From positions 1 through 41,624 of the forward strand of contig JAEZYG010000079.1 in NCBI GenBank assembly GCA_023419175.1: DNA of 41,624 bases, given 5' to 3'. Shown in pieces: positions 1 through 8,340 of this stretch (its first letter is position 1; each line of letters starts with the position of its first letter). Position numbers and translations under genes: made by a program. The notes beneath the pieces were generated by a model. The model was given only the letters and a program-made list of their open reading frames with translations, had not been told where the DNA came from and did not search any database. This DNA is from Actinomycetes bacterium (GTDB lineage Bacteria; Actinomycetota; Actinomycetes; Propionibacteriales; Propionibacteriaceae).

Positions 1-1133
1 GAGATAAGAAGCGCTACGGCGGCAAGGGTGTTCTCAAGGCTGTTGACAACGTCAACGAGAAGATCTATCAGGAAGTTGTCGGTTGGGACGCTATCGACCA
101 GCGCGGGCTTGACCAGGCGATGCTGGAGCTCGATGGAACCGCCAATAAGGGAACCTTGGGCGCTAATGCCATCCTGGGTGTCTCTTTGGCTGTTGCTCAT
201 GCTGCTGCCGATTCTGCAGATCTTCCTCTCTACAAATATCTTGGTGGACCGACAGCTAATGTGCTGCCCGTCCCGATGATGAATATTCTCAACGGTGGCG
301 CTCATGCTGATTCCAACGTAGACATTCAAGAGTTCATGATCGCTCCGATCGGCGCCGAATCCTTCGCTCAGGCTCTCCAGATGGGTGCTGAGGTTTATCA
401 CAGCCTCAAGAGCGTTCTCAAGGAAAAGAAGCTCGCCACAGGTTTGGGAGATGAAGGAGGTTTCGCTCCCAATCTCGGCTCGAATCGCGAAGCGCTTGAT
501 CTGATCGTTGAGGCTATCAAGTCCGCCGGTTATATTCCGGGTAAGGATGTCGCTTTGGCTCTCGATGTCGCCGCAAGCGAATTCTTCAAGGACGGCTCCT
601 ATGAATTTGAAGGTGGACGCAAGTCCGCTGAGGAGATGATCGCCTATTATGGCGAACTGGTCAATGACTATCCGCTCGTCTCCATTGAAGATCCGCTGAA
701 TGAAGAGGATTGGGACGGATGGAAGCTCATCACCGAGAAGCTAGGCGAGAAGGTTCAGCTCGTCGGTGACGATCTCTTCGTGACCAATGTGGAGCGTTTG
801 CAGCGCGGTATTCAAGATGGTGCTGCTAATGCTTTGCTCGTCAAGGTCAACCAAATCGGTTCCCTGACCGAGACCATCGATGCTGTTTCCTTGGCTCACC
901 GCAACGGCTATCGCACCATGATGAGCCACCGTTCTGGTGAAACGGAAGATGTGACCATCGCTGATCTTGCCGTCGCTCTTGGCTGCGGACAGATCAAGTC
1001 CGGTGCTCCGGCTCGTTCCGAGCGAGTTGCCAAGTACAATCAGCTCATCCGCATTGAAGAGGAGTTGGACGAGGCAGCCAGCTATGCCGGCGCTTCAGCT
1101 TTCCCCCGCTTCGATGCTTCTAAGTGGGCCTGA
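1..1133 (+). CDS. eno: Enolase (phosphopyruvate hydratase), 5' end outside window
   Basis: Enolase interconverts 2-phosphoglycerate and phosphoenolpyruvate in glycolysis; it is a cytoplasmic, Mg-dependent enzyme. The reading frame is open from base 3, and about 376 of the roughly 425 family residues are present. The visible part begins with a typical KRYGGKGVLKAV stretch. It then shows GANAILGVSLAVAHA, the NGGAHAD loop, GDEGGFAP, the metal-binding SIEDPLNEEDW and GDDLFVTN, and the catalytic-lysine region LLVKVNQIGS followed by SHRSGETED. A perfect hairpin terminator follows the stop. The FtsB-like, DUF501 and Ppx genes downstream give the usual actinobacterial order. The identification is secure; only the start is missing. 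Confidence 0.98.
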   Translation, partial: DKKRYGGKGVLKAVDNVNEKIYQEVVGWDAIDQRGLDQAMLELDGTANKGTLGANAILGVSLAVAHAAADSADLPLYKYLGGPTANVLPVPMMNILNGGAHADSNVDIQEFMIAPIGAESFAQALQMGAEVYHSLKSVLKEKKLATGLGDEGGFAPNLGSNREALDLIVEAIKSAGYIPGKDVALALDVAASEFFKDGSYEFEGGRKSAEEMIAYYGELVNDYPLVSIEDPLNEEDWDGWKLITEKLGEKVQLVGDDLFVTNVERLQRGIQDGAANALLVKVNQIGSLTETIDAVSLAHRNGYRTMMSHRSGETEDVTIADLAVALGCGQIKSGAPARSERVAKYNQLIRIEEELDEAASYAGASAFPRFDASKWA

Positions 1134-1144
1134 TCGAATAATTC

Positions 1145-1175
1145 AGAGGGGCTATCGTGTGATAGCCCCTCTTTT
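1145..1175 (+). terminator. Rho-independent terminator of eno
   Basis: A perfect 12-bp stem (agaggggctatc pairing with gatagcccctct) has a GTGT tetraloop and runs into a short T-run. It lies 12 bases after the eno stop codon, so eno is probably transcribed separately from the division gene downstream. Confidence 0.9.
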
Positions 1176-1267
1176 CATGTAAAGATGGGAAGATACGGCG
1201 GGTAAGGAGTCTTTTTACCGTGGCCGTGGCAAGGTTGACTGTAGACATCTAGGACAGGAGGAGAAAG

Positions 1268-1888
1268 GTGAACGTATCTCGACATACGACATCGCGACGT
1301 TCTTCCTCTCCTAGTCGCAGCGCGCGTTCCCGTATGGAGCAAAGAGTCGCTCGCTCACGCTCCACTCAGGGGGCAGAGCGTCTACCATCAAGCGAACAAC
1401 CTAATCGAACGCTGAAAGCGACGACGGTATTTACGAAAAAGGCTATCGCCTTGATCGTGGTGATTTTTCTCATCATCGTCTCCTATTGGGCTACTTTGCA
1501 GGTCTATATCAATCAGCAGCGTGAGATGGGGCAACTCAACGATCAGATAGCGGCTCACAAATCAGCGATTTCCGATTTGGAAAATCAAGTCGGACGCTGG
1601 AAAGACGATGAGTTCGTCAAGACTCAGGCACGTGAACGTCTCGGTTGGGTGATGCCAGGGGAAAGAGGTTATCGGGTGATGAACGATGACGGTACCCCTT
1701 TCGCTGGAGGGCAACAGATCTTAGAAGACGATATCCCCACGGGGAATGAAAAGACATGGTGGGATCGTCTGTGGTCATCGGTTCAAGCTGCTGATAATCC
1801 CAATACTCTTAGACAAGATGATTCCGATCCGATCAAGCGCATATCGTTCAATGATTTTCATAGTTCAGACGGTGAAGGAGAGCGTTAG
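1268..1888 (+). CDS. FtsB/DivIC-like septum formation initiator protein
   Basis: A single-pass membrane protein of the FtsB/DivIC family, members of which act in the divisome with FtsL and FtsQ. The GTG start is chosen for a good AGGAGG six bases upstream. Residues 1-58 are a basic, Ser/Arg-rich cytoplasmic tail. Residues 59-80 are a transmembrane helix. Residues about 81-111 look like a coiled coil (QQREMGQLNDQIAAHKSAI). The conserved motif KTQARERLGWVMPGE follows, ahead of a polar C-terminal tail of about 70 residues. The long basic N-tail is typical of actinobacterial members. The stop abuts the next ATG, so it is translationally linked to the DUF501 gene. The family call is firm; the exact divisome role is inferred. 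Confidence 0.88.
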   Translation: MNVSRHTTSRRSSSPSRSARSRMEQRVARSRSTQGAERLPSSEQPNRTLKATTVFTKKAIALIVVIFLIIVSYWATLQVYINQQREMGQLNDQIAAHKSAISDLENQVGRWKDDEFVKTQARERLGWVMPGERGYRVMNDDGTPFAGGQQILEDDIPTGNEKTWWDRLWSSVQAADNPNTLRQDDSDPIKRISFNDFHSSDGEGER

Positions 1889-2419
1889 ATGAATGCTGAG
1901 GAATCTGTCTTTACCGACCAGGACGAAAAGATCGCCACCGAGCAATTGGGTCGTCCGGTTCGTGGAGTAGCAGCAGTCGCATGGCGTTGTCCATGTGGCA
2001 AACCTGGGGTTTTAGCCACCAATCCACGGCTTCCTAACGGAACACCTTTCCCCACAACCTATTATCTGACCTGTCCCAAAGCGGTAGCTGCCTGTTCGCG
2101 TCTAGAAGCCTCAGGGATCATGACTGAGATGACTCAGCGTCTCAAAGAAGATGAGGATTTAGCGTATCGCTACCGTAGAGCCCATGAATCCTATCTGGAC
2201 GATCGCAAACGTCTTGGTGAAGCGATGGGTGATCCAGTCGAAGAGATCGAAGGATTCTCCGCTGGAGGAATGCCGACTCGTGTTAAATGTCTCCATGCCT
2301 TAGTCGGACATGCTCTGGCTGCAGGGAAAGGGGTTAACCCCATCGGCGATGAAGCGTTAGAACTCATCGGCAATTTCTGGTGTGATCCTTGTCTTGACGA
2401 TTCTGCAATGGTGAAATGA
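1889..2419 (+). CDS. DUF501 family protein
   Basis: A 176-residue protein of the actinobacterial DUF501 family, whose function is unknown. Family-like features are the N-terminal DQDEKIATEQLGRPVRGVAAVAWRCPCGKPGVLATNPRLPNGTPFPT stretch (quoted as landmarks: WRCPCGKP, PRLPNGTPFPT, YYLTCPKA) and the C-terminal RVKCLHALVGHALA and GNFWCDPC segments. The pattern of Cys and His residues suggests metal binding, but that is inference. It starts directly after the FtsB-like stop and overlaps the phosphatase start by four bases, so the three genes form one operon. Confidence 0.88.
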   Translation: MNAEESVFTDQDEKIATEQLGRPVRGVAAVAWRCPCGKPGVLATNPRLPNGTPFPTTYYLTCPKAVAACSRLEASGIMTEMTQRLKEDEDLAYRYRRAHESYLDDRKRLGEAMGDPVEEIEGFSAGGMPTRVKCLHALVGHALAAGKGVNPIGDEALELIGNFWCDPCLDDSAMVK

Positions 2420-3327
2420 TGACACGACGCTATGCCGCGATCGATGCCGGTACCAATACGATGCGCCTGTTGATCAGTCAGGCAGATGAATCCCTTGTGG
2501 ACTGTGTGCGTCTGGTCGAATATGCCCGTCTCGGTGAGGGAGTAGATCGTTATCATCGATTCACAGACGAGGCTATCTATCGAGCTGAAAAGATCGCAGA
2601 AAAATATGCTGCTGAGATCGAAAAATATGGTTGTGACAAGGTACGTTTCATTGCAACCTCGGCTTCTCGGGACGCTGCTAACAGAGATCTTCTCTTTGAA
2701 AAGATGCATCGGATCCTTGGTGTCCTGCCTGAGGTGATCGATGGGGAAACCGAGGCCTCTTTGTCCTATCGAGGAGCTTTAAGCGGAATAGATGATCTTG
2801 GCTCTCGCATTCTGGTCGTCGATTCGGGGGGCGGTTCGACTGAGCTGGTAAGTGGGGATAGGAATCAGATATCTAAAGCTGTCAGTTTGGATATCGGCTC
2901 TCGGCGTTTGAGCGAACGATTCATGGTGGACGATCCACCCTCTAGACAGCAGGTGAAACAGGCGCAAGAGTACATCGATTCTTTACTCGACACTCTTCCT
3001 TTTGATTTAGGCGAGATCGATCATTTCATTGCGGTGGCGGGGACGGCAACGACAATGGCTGCTCTCATGGCTGAATGCGATCGTTATGAGCGTGAGCGCA
3101 TTCATGCCTCCATACATAGTGCCGCGCAGATTAAACAATTAACTGAAAAGCTATGCCAGCTATCTCATGCACAGATCGCGGCGTTGGGACAGATTGCCCG
3201 TCCACGAGCAGATGTTTTGGCTGCCGGTGCTTTGATCCTCAGCCGTATCTGTGCGCGAGTTTCGGTGTCGATGCAGGTGAGCGAATGCGATATCCTAGAT
3301 GGAGTCGTCTTGTCACTGATCCCATGA
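2416..3327 (+). CDS. ppx: Exopolyphosphatase / guanosine pentaphosphatase, Ppx/GppA family
   Basis: Ppx/GppA enzymes hydrolyse terminal phosphate from inorganic polyphosphate or from pppGpp. The 303-residue protein has the ASKHA-fold signatures: DAGTNTMRLLI at residues 10-20, a central VVDSGGGSTELV phosphate loop, LDIGSRRLSERF, and VAGTATTMAAL. It is of the short type without the C-terminal HD domain of E. coli Ppx. The start overlaps the DUF501 stop. The order eno / ftsB-like / DUF501 / ppx is conserved in actinobacteria. Polyphosphate and pppGpp activity cannot be separated from sequence alone. Confidence 0.92.
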   Translation: MMTRRYAAIDAGTNTMRLLISQADESLVDCVRLVEYARLGEGVDRYHRFTDEAIYRAEKIAEKYAAEIEKYGCDKVRFIATSASRDAANRDLLFEKMHRILGVLPEVIDGETEASLSYRGALSGIDDLGSRILVVDSGGGSTELVSGDRNQISKAVSLDIGSRRLSERFMVDDPPSRQQVKQAQEYIDSLLDTLPFDLGEIDHFIAVAGTATTMAALMAECDRYERERIHASIHSAAQIKQLTEKLCQLSHAQIAALGQIARPRADVLAAGALILSRICARVSVSMQVSECDILDGVVLSLIP

Positions 3328-3347
3328 TCTGACAAGATGGCTATGCC

Positions 3348-3420
3348 GCCCCCGTAGCCCAACGGCAGAGGCAAACGACTTAAACTCGTTCAAGTGTGGG
3401 TTCGAATCCCACCGGGGGCA
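3348..3420 (+). tRNA. tRNA with UAA anticodon (Leu), short variable arm
   Basis: A complete 73-base cloverleaf. The acceptor stem is 3348-3354 with 3413-3419, and A3420 is the discriminator. The anticodon stem AACGA/TCGTT encloses the loop CTTAAAC, so the anticodon is TAA (3381-3383) and it reads UUA leucine codons. The T-arm is GTGGG TTCGAAT CCCAC. The D-arm (A14, A15, three G-C pairs, GGCAGA) is leucine-like. The variable region is only five bases (3391-3395), whereas bacterial tRNA-Leu normally carries a long extra arm. CCA is not fully encoded: CC is followed by G. Confidence 0.88.
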
Positions 3421-3439
3421 CCGATACAATCGTCACCTC

Positions 3440-3462
3440 TCACCTCGGTTCAGGTGATTTTT
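3440..3462 (+). terminator. Terminator after the ppx / tRNA transcript
   Basis: A hairpin with a 6-bp stem (tcacct with aggtga) and loop cggttc is followed by five T residues. It lies 20 bases after the tRNA and before the convergent DUF2252 gene. Confidence 0.7.
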
Positions 3463-3513
3463 CCCAATATCGCTAAGTGCCGCTGGTTATCCTTAACCCG
3501 TCTAGATAGCAGA

Positions 3514-4971
3514 TCAGATGTCGTGAGCGCACGGTAGTTTGCCCGCCTTGATCGCAGCGCGTAGAGCTTCGTGGTCAGCCTCCGTCTGATCGGCGTAGAG
3601 GCGGGCGAAATGCCCCATCGCCATCGATACCGCATCGCTATGTCCGATATATCCGGCGATCAGTGAGGAACCGGAGGTGCGAGCATGACATTTGGCCATC
3701 AACATGCCCACTACCCTGGAATAGTCGATCAGAGCAGCAGCATCGAGATCATCGACCGCTACAGCGCCTTTCATATTGCGATATTGACGCACATAGACAT
3801 GAATATCCCCTTGTTGATCGCTGGTGTGGTCGCTTGGAGCGTCGCGTTTGAACTGAGAGGGCAGAGGGGAGAGAGTTGTCCATCCCAAGAGAGGATCTGA
3901 GACGGTTTGTAAGGATTGCTGATATTCGACAACGCGTTGTCCTTGGTGACTGTGGTGGGCGTGCCGTCCATGGATATGAGGGGCGATGACGGAACGTTGA
4001 GCCTGTTTGAGCTGTAAGAACAGCACATCGTTCTCGCTGGAGCCGATCAATAAGGCGATAAATGCCCTTAAGCCCACAGATCCCACTCCGACCACTTTAT
4101 GGGCGGTATCGACCACGCTATAGCCTCCAAGGACACGTCTCCAATGGATCGGCAGTGTTTCAAGATATCGATCCAAAGCGTCGATGAGCTGATCGCGTCG
4201 ATGGGTAGATGAGCGGATGATGAGAGGAGGATTATCGGCGATGATCCTCTTCCCATCGGACAAGGTCGTTAATTTCGGCAAAGCGCGATCAGAGGTGCGT
4301 TGGCGCGCCTTTTTTGCCGCTTTCTTCACTTCGTGACGCAAGGATGGCTCTTGAACGGTGCGTGTCAGATGGTCAAGATTGACGCTGGTCGTAGCTCTTT
4401 GCATCAAAGGCGTAGATGAGATGAGCTGTAATTCATCGCGATAGGCATTCATACAGGCGTAGACCGCCTGCTCGCATTGATCTTCGCGCAGATGGTTTTG
4501 TCGTCCGGCTACCCATATGGAAGCGGTGAGACGGCGCATATCCCACTCCCACGGACCTGGGTGAGCCTCATCGAAATCGTTGACGTCGAGAACCAATTCA
4601 CCCTCTGCGGAACCGTAGAAACCGATATTGCCCAGGTGGGCATCTCCGCAGATGACCGGCATGATCTGCGTCGAGGGCATGGCGGCACAATCGCTTGCAC
4701 AAATTGCAGCAGCTCCACGCAAAAAGCCATAGGGATCATGAGCCATACGAGCTACACGGACGGGAATCAACGACGAAATCCTGCCGCGATGGGTGGCGAT
4801 CAATTGATCGATCGGATCAAATTTTCTCACAGACGGATCCCATCGTCCCAGAGATGAACGCGGAATTGAATATCTCAACTGGCGTCCATAGGCTCGCCTC
4901 TCCTTTTGAGGTACAACAGGGGTTCTCACAGACCACGAGATCTGTTCTGAGGCATAGGATGGTATCGCCAT
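3514..4971 (-). CDS. DUF2252 domain-containing protein
   Basis: A 485-residue protein of the DUF2252 family, which has a distant kinase/phosphotransferase-like look but no established function. Recognisable parts are the N-terminal KFDPIDQLIATHRGRISSLIPVRVARM, the central CGDAHLGNIGFYGSAEGELVLDVNDFDEA (key residues GDAHLGN and DFDEA, the likely phosphate/metal site), WEWDMRRLTAS, VVGVGSVGLRAF, and the C-terminal KCHARTSG and YADQTEADH. It is transcribed towards the tRNA on the other strand and appears to be a single-gene unit. No strong Shine-Dalgarno sequence is seen before the ATG. Confidence 0.88.
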   Translation of the reverse strand: MAIPSYASEQISWSVRTPVVPQKERRAYGRQLRYSIPRSSLGRWDPSVRKFDPIDQLIATHRGRISSLIPVRVARMAHDPYGFLRGAAAICASDCAAMPSTQIMPVICGDAHLGNIGFYGSAEGELVLDVNDFDEAHPGPWEWDMRRLTASIWVAGRQNHLREDQCEQAVYACMNAYRDELQLISSTPLMQRATTSVNLDHLTRTVQEPSLRHEVKKAAKKARQRTSDRALPKLTTLSDGKRIIADNPPLIIRSSTHRRDQLIDALDRYLETLPIHWRRVLGGYSVVDTAHKVVGVGSVGLRAFIALLIGSSENDVLFLQLKQAQRSVIAPHIHGRHAHHSHQGQRVVEYQQSLQTVSDPLLGWTTLSPLPSQFKRDAPSDHTSDQQGDIHVYVRQYRNMKGAVAVDDLDAAALIDYSRVVGMLMAKCHARTSGSSLIAGYIGHSDAVSMAMGHFARLYADQTEADHEALRAAIKAGKLPCAHDI

Positions 4972-5092
4972 AGTCTGATATTGGCACTTTTTTCCCTGAA
5001 CTTCTCGGTTTTACCCTTGATCGTCTCTAGAAAACAGCAATTCGCTCCATAAGATGGGAAAAGACATAGTGTAGAAAGACAAAGGAGCGAAT

Positions 5093-5947
5093 GTGAGAAC
5101 GAATAATCCCGTACTTTCGCGTCCTGATGCCTTCACTCCAGGACATCAGCGCTACGGATCTGCTCAGGACTATCAAGCTAATCCCGCAGCAGCGCACTAC
5201 AATCCGAATACTATTGACGGCGATATTCTTTTCGCATCCGCTGAGCGTCCCTTTAGCGAGAGTCATACCTCTACTGGACGCATGACTCTCGACGATGTGA
5301 TCGCCAAGACGACGATCTTATTGGTCGCTGTTATCGCTGCCGCTGCGATTGCTTGGTTTTTCTTGCCTCTCGGGTTGCTCCTCCCCGTCGCTGTCGTCGG
5401 TTCTATCGTCGTCGCCGTAACCGTGATGGTCATGGCGGTGAAACGTCATCTTTCCGTCCCGCTCCTGGGCGCATATGCTGTGATGGAAGGCCTGGTGATC
5501 GGCTCGTGGAGCAAAATTTTGAATTACAGCTATCCGGGTATTGTCCCGCAGGCGGTTCTTGCCACTTTCGTGACAGCCGCCATGATTTTGGCGGTCTATA
5601 AATTCGGTGGAGTGCGTGTCCGTGGACGTCTCGCCCAGACGGTGACTGCCGGAATTATCGCCTATGCCGTCTTGGCTTTGATCAATCTCGTATTGGCGAT
5701 CTTCCATGTCGATCTTGGATTGTTCTCCCTGGGCGCCCAAGCTGGCCCCTTGTCGTGGATGGTTTCCCTTCTTGGTGTTGCCTTGGCATGTGCCAGCCTC
5801 ATGATGGATTTTGATGCTATCGATCACGGAATACGTATGGGTGCTCCTGCAGAAGAATCCTGGAGAGCTGCCTTCGGCCTGGTCGTTACCTTGATTTGGC
5901 TTTATACCTTGTTGCTTCGCGTCTTGAGCTATTTCAGACAGAATTGA
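5093..5947 (+). CDS. Bax inhibitor-1 / YccA family membrane protein
   Basis: A 284-residue integral membrane protein of the Bax inhibitor-1 (TMBIM/YccA) family. A hydrophilic N-terminal region of about 65 residues is followed by closely spaced hydrophobic helices starting near residue 70. The family-typical MDFDAIDHGIRMGAPAEESWRAAFGL segment sits before the last helix (landmarks DFDAID, GAPAEESW). The GTG start has AAGGAGCG just upstream. An alternative ATG two bases earlier runs straight into a stop, so GTG is the only choice. Some members act as calcium or proton leak channels; the role here is unknown. Confidence 0.9.
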   Translation: MRTNNPVLSRPDAFTPGHQRYGSAQDYQANPAAAHYNPNTIDGDILFASAERPFSESHTSTGRMTLDDVIAKTTILLVAVIAAAAIAWFFLPLGLLLPVAVVGSIVVAVTVMVMAVKRHLSVPLLGAYAVMEGLVIGSWSKILNYSYPGIVPQAVLATFVTAAMILAVYKFGGVRVRGRLAQTVTAGIIAYAVLALINLVLAIFHVDLGLFSLGAQAGPLSWMVSLLGVALACASLMMDFDAIDHGIRMGAPAEESWRAAFGLVVTLIWLYTLLLRVLSYFRQN

Positions 5948-5965
5948 TCGCCAAGAGATCATCTC

Positions 5966-5996
5966 AAAAGAAGCGTCCTAAGGGGCGCTTCTTTTT
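5966..5996 (+). terminator. Terminator of the Bax inhibitor-1 gene
   Basis: A strong hairpin in which aaaagaagcg pairs with cgcttctttt, extended by three further pairs, ends in a T-run. The T-run also forms the first bases of the stop codon of the convergent NUDIX gene. Confidence 0.88.
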
Positions 5997-6678
5997 ACAT
6001 GTGCAGATAGTTTTCGAGAATAATCCGTGTGCCACTCGTCCACGGATAGGAACGCCACGAACAGATATCGATCCAGCGTGCTGAGCTAGTCGTCCCCCCA
6101 CGATCTAAAACCACAGGAGTGGACGGGTGGGGGCACGAGGCGAGGTAGAACAGACGCAACGCTTGAAAATCTTCCAAACGTCCCTGAGGAGAACGTCCAA
6201 TCCAACGATCTGACTGGATATCCAGCAGTTTTTCTAAGACGATATGCTGTCCAGTTTCCTCGTGAACCTCGCGGATGACAGCTTTGCTGGGGCTTTCCCC
6301 ATCTTCTAGACCACCGCCGGGCAGTTGCCATCGTCCGGGGATAGCGGTCAGATGTGAGCATTGGGTGCCCAGTAATCCGCGGGATGAGTGAACGATTGCA
6401 TAGGCTGCGATACGTTGATAGGGAATAGGTCGTTCACCCAGGCGTGGACGAGCGTCTCTGTGGATGGGGTGAGAGCGCACTTTCGGCGGGGTTGAATTTT
6501 TCTTTTTGGGATAGATCACTGCGGTGACGACAAGCTGTCCATCGTCTATGTGGGTGCTGAGAAGATGTTTAAGAATCCACCCGCGTCGCCATAGTTGCAT
6601 TCGCGGGTCTTGTCCGTGGGCGATCGTTAAGCGCACAGCAGTGGGCGTTCCCGGTGCTAAGACGCCTACTAACTGCAT
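5995..6678 (-). CDS. NUDIX hydrolase
   Basis: A 227-residue protein with a complete Nudix box: GGGLEDGESPSKAVIREVHEETG (key residues G-x5-E-x7-REVHEETG), near residues 120-142. NUDIX enzymes hydrolyse nucleoside diphosphates linked to another group; the substrate here is not predictable. The first 85 residues are a less conserved region that may be a separate substrate-binding part. The catalytic domain is preceded by RIAAYAIVHSSRG and WQLPGG. The gene is 29 bases downstream of the lipoprotein gene on the same strand, so the two may be co-transcribed. Confidence 0.9.
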   Translation of the reverse strand: MQLVGVLAPGTPTAVRLTIAHGQDPRMQLWRRGWILKHLLSTHIDDGQLVVTAVIYPKKKNSTPPKVRSHPIHRDARPRLGERPIPYQRIAAYAIVHSSRGLLGTQCSHLTAIPGRWQLPGGGLEDGESPSKAVIREVHEETGQHIVLEKLLDIQSDRWIGRSPQGRLEDFQALRLFYLASCPHPSTPVVLDRGGTTSSARWIDICSWRSYPWTSGTRIILENYLHM

Positions 6679-6707
6679 ATCTCCATTGTCTCACCCCAGA
6701 CAATAGT

Positions 6708-7709
6708 TCACGGTGAGGGGCGTCCAGATGGACTATTGCTATCGATTGGGCGACCGTTTAGATCGACATCGAGATGGTTAATGCCGTCATCAAGGGTTAA
6801 GAAGACATCTTCTTCGCTACATGATGCACTGATGTGCATAGAGGTCGGTACCTCTCGTCCGGTCAGTTGCCATCCGGTTTTCATCAAGGAGGCAATGACG
6901 GAGGGATCGATGAGAGCAGGATCAAAGGAGCAGGAAATATCTTGGCGTCTGCTCCACCGATAGCTGGGGACGAATTGCTGGCGCGTCCTCCTCTCGACGG
7001 TTCCATGTCCTCGGTCGATATCGACCCATAGCTGCGACTCGTCAACAGCAAAGGATGAGATACGCCGTGAGCCGAGTAGGACATCGTCAAGACCTTGGCG
7101 GATGCTGATAGCGGATCGATAATCCAAACGGGGCATCATCGTTGCGTCCGCATAGAAAAATACGGTGGAAGACTCTGGGGAGGTCGTGACGGTCATCATG
7201 ATGCTGCCGTGATCGTATTCGGTGATTTGCAGCTGTTGATTGAGATCGGAGCCGCTGACGCGAGCAGCTTGGTTGAAAATTTCGACAATATCGTCCAGGT
7301 TGAATCGCTGAGGCTGAAAACTGGTGGCAAATACCTGATCGGTTCCTTCATCAACGGTGGCGATCTGTCCTTTTTTCCATGCGATCGTGTGGGCGAGCAT
7401 ATCGTCACTATGACGATTGCGATAGGTGATGTGGACGCTTGAACGTGTGATCGTCATCCGTACCACCTCGGCGTGGGGAACTAGGGCGAGCAGATGATCG
7501 ACGACGGTACGTGCTCGTCCAGGGACGAAAAGATCATCGTTAGGATCGATAGCGCTATCGCTGATTGCGCTGGGGGAAGGTGATGGGGATATGGGAGGTG
7601 TATTGAACGGCGTATCGGCTTGAGGGGAGGAAGAACAGGCGATCAGTGTGGATGTGAGTACAGCCACTACCCCGTGAGAGAGAATATGGTGATAGTGCGA
7701 ACGGGGCAT
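6708..7709 (-). CDS. Putative secreted lipoprotein of unknown function
   Basis: A 333-residue protein with a lipoprotein signal peptide: a basic start, a hydrophobic stretch (VVAVLTSTLIAC), and a lipobox LIAC with Cys25 as the lipidation site. A Ser/Pro-rich spacer follows to about residue 55. The mature part has no motif I recognise and resembles mixed alpha/beta extracytoplasmic domains. It is likely anchored on the outer face of the membrane. It lies upstream of the NUDIX gene on the same strand. No function is assigned. Confidence 0.75.
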   Translation of the reverse strand: MPRSHYHHILSHGVVAVLTSTLIACSSSPQADTPFNTPPISPSPSPSAISDSAIDPNDDLFVPGRARTVVDHLLALVPHAEVVRMTITRSSVHITYRNRHSDDMLAHTIAWKKGQIATVDEGTDQVFATSFQPQRFNLDDIVEIFNQAARVSGSDLNQQLQITEYDHGSIMMTVTTSPESSTVFFYADATMMPRLDYRSAISIRQGLDDVLLGSRRISSFAVDESQLWVDIDRGHGTVERRTRQQFVPSYRWSRRQDISCSFDPALIDPSVIASLMKTGWQLTGREVPTSMHISASCSEEDVFLTLDDGINHLDVDLNGRPIDSNSPSGRPSP

Positions 7710-7825
7710 AGAAGCAGTTTAGCGATCGTAAGCTTTCCTATCTGACTTAGGGGAGCCGTTGGTAAAAAAGAGTGCGATTTCATCTGTTTTCCTGACGGCA
7801 GACGAGATATTCATTACGCTTTTTT

Positions 7826-7848
7826 TAACAGATACTCACGATCTGTTA
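7826..7848. repeat. Inverted repeat upstream of the SRPBCC gene
   Basis: TAACAGAT and ATCTGTTA form a perfect 8-bp inverted repeat with a 7-base spacer, 50 bases before the SRPBCC start. The T-run lies before rather than after the stem, so it does not look like a plus-strand terminator. It could be an operator; no -10/-35 pair is clear. Confidence 0.4.
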
Positions 7849-7897
7849 GATCGGCCAATGAAGGTCGATCAGGCATAGGACAGAAGTGGAGGTTCCG

Positions 7898-8302
7898 ATG
7901 GAAACTGTAAGTGAGGTCACTGAAGAGTCCACCGGCGCAGTGGTGGTCAATCGCACGGTCGATCAGCCCGTCGCTAAAGTATGGGATGTCTTGATGACCG
8001 ATGAGGGATCTGAGATTCTTCTCGGCCCAGGTGCTCATTTCGGTGCGAAAGGCTCCAAGTGGAAATCTCGCGATGGACGTGAAGGCGTTATCAGAAGCTT
8101 CCACCCTCTTGAAGAGATCCGTTTTTCTTGGCGGAGAGATGATTCCGCTCAACCTGTGATGGTTTCGGTGGATTTATCGGGTGTCGAGGATAAGACGACG
8201 ATCACCATTACCCATGAACACGATCATGACGAGAAGAAGCGTCAATGGATCATTGACCATTGGGAAGGGGCATTGGAACGCATCGAAAGTGAATGTCTAT
8301 AA
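7898..8302 (+). CDS. SRPBCC / Aha1-like domain protein
   Basis: A 134-residue small protein of the START/SRPBCC ligand-binding fold, in the AHSA1-like branch. Landmarks are VVVNRTVDQPVAKVWDVLMTD at the N-terminus, GREGVIRSFHPLEEIRFSW in the middle, and KRQWIIDHWEGALERIES in the long C-terminal helix. The ATG at 7898 is preferred because GGAGG lies five bases before it; a GTG at 7886 would place the ribosome-binding site inside the gene. The ligand is unknown. The next gene starts 38 bases downstream and is probably co-transcribed. Confidence 0.85.
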   Translation: METVSEVTEESTGAVVVNRTVDQPVAKVWDVLMTDEGSEILLGPGAHFGAKGSKWKSRDGREGVIRSFHPLEEIRFSWRRDDSAQPVMVSVDLSGVEDKTTITITHEHDHDEKKRQWIIDHWEGALERIESECL

Positions 8303-8340
8303 ACTGCTTCGGTAGAGATAAATGGGTCTAGGGTAGAGAC

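Noticed and set aside
7819..7848. Terminator for the lipoprotein or SRPBCC region
   Set aside because: The T-run precedes the stem on the plus strand and gives an A-run after it on the minus strand, so it is not an intrinsic terminator in either direction.
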